This document shows positions 62,463-64,000 of a stretch of 64,000 nucleotides of DNA, in pieces (positions within the stretch are counted from its first letter, which is position 1; every line of letters starts with the position of its first letter). Source of the DNA: Bacteroides fluxus YIT 12057 (lineage in GTDB: Bacteria; Bacteroidota; Bacteroidia; Bacteroidales; Bacteroidaceae); contig NZ_GL882611.1 in NCBI RefSeq assembly GCF_000195635.1, forward strand, positions 1 to 64,000, given 5' to 3'. The position numbers and the translations under genes were made by a program. The notes beneath the pieces are model-generated. The model was not told the DNA's origin and did not search any database. It saw nothing but the letters and a program-made list of their open reading frames with translations.

Positions 62463-63029
62463 ATGGAGAAGCTGTTGGAACGAAATGCTGCGCTTGCCCT
62501 CTATTTTGCTAATCATAAACATATTCTGGATATGCAGTCCGAAAAGAGCAAAGTGATGCACTGTGGGGATGAGTTTTATGCCTTGTCTAAGATAGGTCCT
62601 TATACTTTTGCGCCTTATATGGTGGCTGCGCGTGACAATTCCAAGTTTTGTGCCAGTGTGATTAGCCCTACGCAGACTCCTTGGGGAGAATGGAAACATT
62701 CCATTTGCGTGAAGCATACTATTATAATTAGCCAAGACATTAGCGGTAATAACATTACGGAAGATGAAGCTCATTATGTCAATGGTATTTTAAATAGTAG
62801 CATTGTGCGTGAATATATTCATAGTACGTTCAAAACGAATGGATTCAGTTTGAATAAAGCTCATCTGTGCATCCCGAAATATGAAATGGGCAATGTCAGA
62901 TGTATGAGGATATCTCAGCTTTCTAAAGAGGCAACCGGAAACGAAGCTAAGAGGGAAGATATAATAGCATTGCTTACGAAAGAATATGTACGACTCTGCA
63001 GAGAAACCAAAAAGAGTAGAATCATTTAA
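62463..63029 (+). pseudogene. Type IIG-like restriction-modification enzyme, C-terminal part
   Basis: This 188-residue piece is in the same frame as the upstream fragment, starting six codons past the stop. It reads LLERNAALALYFANHKHILD, then YALSKIGPYTFAPYMVAARD and a C-terminal VNGILNSSIVREYIHSTF. These are the closing target-recognition and helical blocks of Eco57I/type IIG-like enzymes. Separately made, it would lack nuclease and methylase motifs. It could be a dead remnant, be restored by reversion or read-through, or act as a split subunit, which is unproven. Confidence 0.75.
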
Positions 63030-63041
63030 AGATACATCACT

Positions 63042-64000
63042 ATGGATATTGAAAATTCCTCTCGAAACTTTTCCGCCGTCAAGACCTTCTTGAAAGAGTA
63101 TCTTGATTTGCGTAAGGATAAAGACAACGAGCTTGAGACAGTGGACTCCATCAAGAAGGGAGTCGAATTCAAAGGGGCCAACCTGTGGATTTTGATATTT
63201 GCCATATTCATGGCCTCGTTGGGTTTGAATGTCAATTCAACGGCCGTGATTATCGGCGCCATGCTTATTTCTCCTCTGATGGGGCCTATCATGGGAGTGG
63301 GGCTGTCAGTGGGGCTGAATGACTTCGAACTGATGAAGCGCTCACTGAAAAGCTTTCTGATAACGACTCTTTTCAGTGTGACTACAGCTACCGTATTCTT
63401 TCTCGTGAGTCCCGTTGCCGAAGGACAGTCGGAATTGCTGGCACGTACGTCCCCCACAATCTACGATGTATTTATCGCTTTGATGGGTGGTTTGGCGGGA
63501 GTAACGGCACTCTCCACAAAGGAGAAAGGCAATGTGATTCCCGGCGTTGCCATTGCTACGGCTCTGATGCCGCCTCTGTGCACGGCGGGCTATGGCCTGG
63601 CTACGGGTAATCTGATCTATTTCCTCGGTGCATTCTACCTCTATTTCATCAATTCGGTGTTTATCAGCCTGGCTACCTTTGTGGGAGTGCGTGTGATGCA
63701 TTTCCAGCGCAAGGAGTTTGTCGATAAGAACCGGGAGAAGAAAGTGCGTAAATACATTGTTCTGATAGCGGTTATCACCATGTGTCCTGCCGTGTATCTC
63801 ACTGTCGGTATCATTCAGGATACTTTTTTTGAAAGCGCCGCCAACCGTTTTGTCAACGAGCAACTTTCTTTTGAAAATACGCAGGTGCTCGACAAGAAGA
63901 TACAGCATGAAGGCAATCACCACGAGATACGCGTGGTATTGATAGGGCAGGAGGTCCCCGAGGCTTCTATTGCCATTGCACGCAGCAAAATGAAAGATTA
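63042..64000 (+). CDS. DUF389 (TIGR00341) membrane protein, cut by the window end
   Basis: The frame starts at the ATG 63042 (MDIENSSRNFSAVKTFLKEY) and runs 319 codons to the window edge without a stop. Five or more hydrophobic helices are visible, with the family blocks GLNVNSTAVIIGAMLISPLMGPIMG near 60-85 (split here by Gly-rich turns) and PGVAIATALMPPLCTAGY near 170. YGLATGNLIYFLGAFYLYF follows. DUF389 proteins are poorly understood inner-membrane proteins. It begins 12 bp after the restriction-modification end; its GC content returns to the chromosomal level. Confidence 0.85.
   Translation, partial: MDIENSSRNFSAVKTFLKEYLDLRKDKDNELETVDSIKKGVEFKGANLWILIFAIFMASLGLNVNSTAVIIGAMLISPLMGPIMGVGLSVGLNDFELMKRSLKSFLITTLFSVTTATVFFLVSPVAEGQSELLARTSPTIYDVFIALMGGLAGVTALSTKEKGNVIPGVAIATALMPPLCTAGYGLATGNLIYFLGAFYLYFINSVFISLATFVGVRVMHFQRKEFVDKNREKKVRKYIVLIAVITMCPAVYLTVGIIQDTFFESAANRFVNEQLSFENTQVLDKKIQHEGNHHEIRVVLIGQEVPEASIAIARSKMKD

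Noticed and set aside
61878..62774. A 298-codon open frame opposite the restriction-modification gene
   Set aside because: It has a basic, low-information sequence and crosses the interrupted methylase gene, which has clear motifs on the other strand.
1..64000. CRISPR array, tRNA or rRNA genes
   Set aside because: I saw no regularly spaced repeats of CRISPR form, no tRNA cloverleaf with the TTCGA core in an intergenic gap, and no rRNA-like sequence. A tRNAscan or Infernal run could still find a small RNA.

Overview
This window looks like chromosomal DNA of a gut Bacteroidales species, most likely Bacteroides or Phocaeicola. The evidence is a SusC/SusD pair with a hybrid two-component regulator, a Mfa/FimA-type (type V) fimbrial operon, Bacteroides-restricted families (DUF3836, DUF6078, DUF3575, DUF3868, DUF4906), and many start sites preceded by the Bacteroides -7 element TAnnTTTG. 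I saw no rRNA, tRNA, CRISPR array or intact mobile element.

Layout. (1) 0.1-3.1 kb: housekeeping genes ychF, panE and lgt, all on the minus strand. (2) 3.4-16.6 kb: a surface-fibre region on the minus strand. Six genes run DUF3575 barrel, DUF3868 OmpA-like protein, Mfa1-type major fimbrillin, FimB/Mfa2 anchor, accessory fimbrillin and a 1198-residue DUF4906 tip-like lipoprotein. They are followed by an AraC regulator, a small regulator that joins a sigma-like helix-turn-helix to an RNA polymerase alpha-CTD-like domain, and an OmpA-like protein. A 21-bp-spaced repeat upstream of the AraC gene recurs upstream of the fimbrial operon, suggesting a regulatory link. (3) 16.7-22.7 kb: an AT-rich stretch of gene remnants (IS4-type transposase, HAD phosphatase, TauE/SafE permease, aldo/keto reductase, PfkB kinase, a frameshifted lipoprotein, a sulfatase scrap) around a few intact genes (AraC regulator, shikimate dehydrogenase-like enzyme, PPC-domain protein, HD hydrolase). 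(4) 22.7-33.8 kb: DUF3836 protein, polA, a polyprenyl diphosphate synthase, then the minus-strand run mnmG, apt, uvrC, dtd, mazG-like, deoC.

(5) 34.3-52.6 kb: a polysaccharide utilization locus on the plus strand: GH2, hybrid two-component sensor, SusC, SusD, Ser-type sulfatase, two GH43 enzymes, an unclassified secreted protein with a probable alpha/alpha-toroid, and a lipoprotein aldose 1-epimerase. The HTCS would sense a breakdown product in the periplasm and switch on SusC/D import. The sulfatase, GH43 and GH2 enzymes would then trim a sulfated glycan containing arabinose- or galactose-type sugars, and the epimerase would feed the released sugar into metabolism. The substrate is an inference. 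Base composition rises near 47.3 kb, hinting at a composite locus.

(6) 52.6-59.7 kb: ybeY, a fused SpmA/SpmB-type membrane protein, an M28 peptidase, an AlkD-like repair protein, a DUF6078 protein, ruvB and a Wzx-type flippase. (7) 59.7-63.0 kb: a low-GC type IIG-like restriction-modification gene broken by one in-frame stop, then a DUF389 membrane protein that runs off the right end. No wholly new multi-gene system is evident. The points most worth following are the alpha-CTD-like regulator, the shared fimbrial operator, the unclassified PUL enzyme and the interrupted restriction-modification gene.
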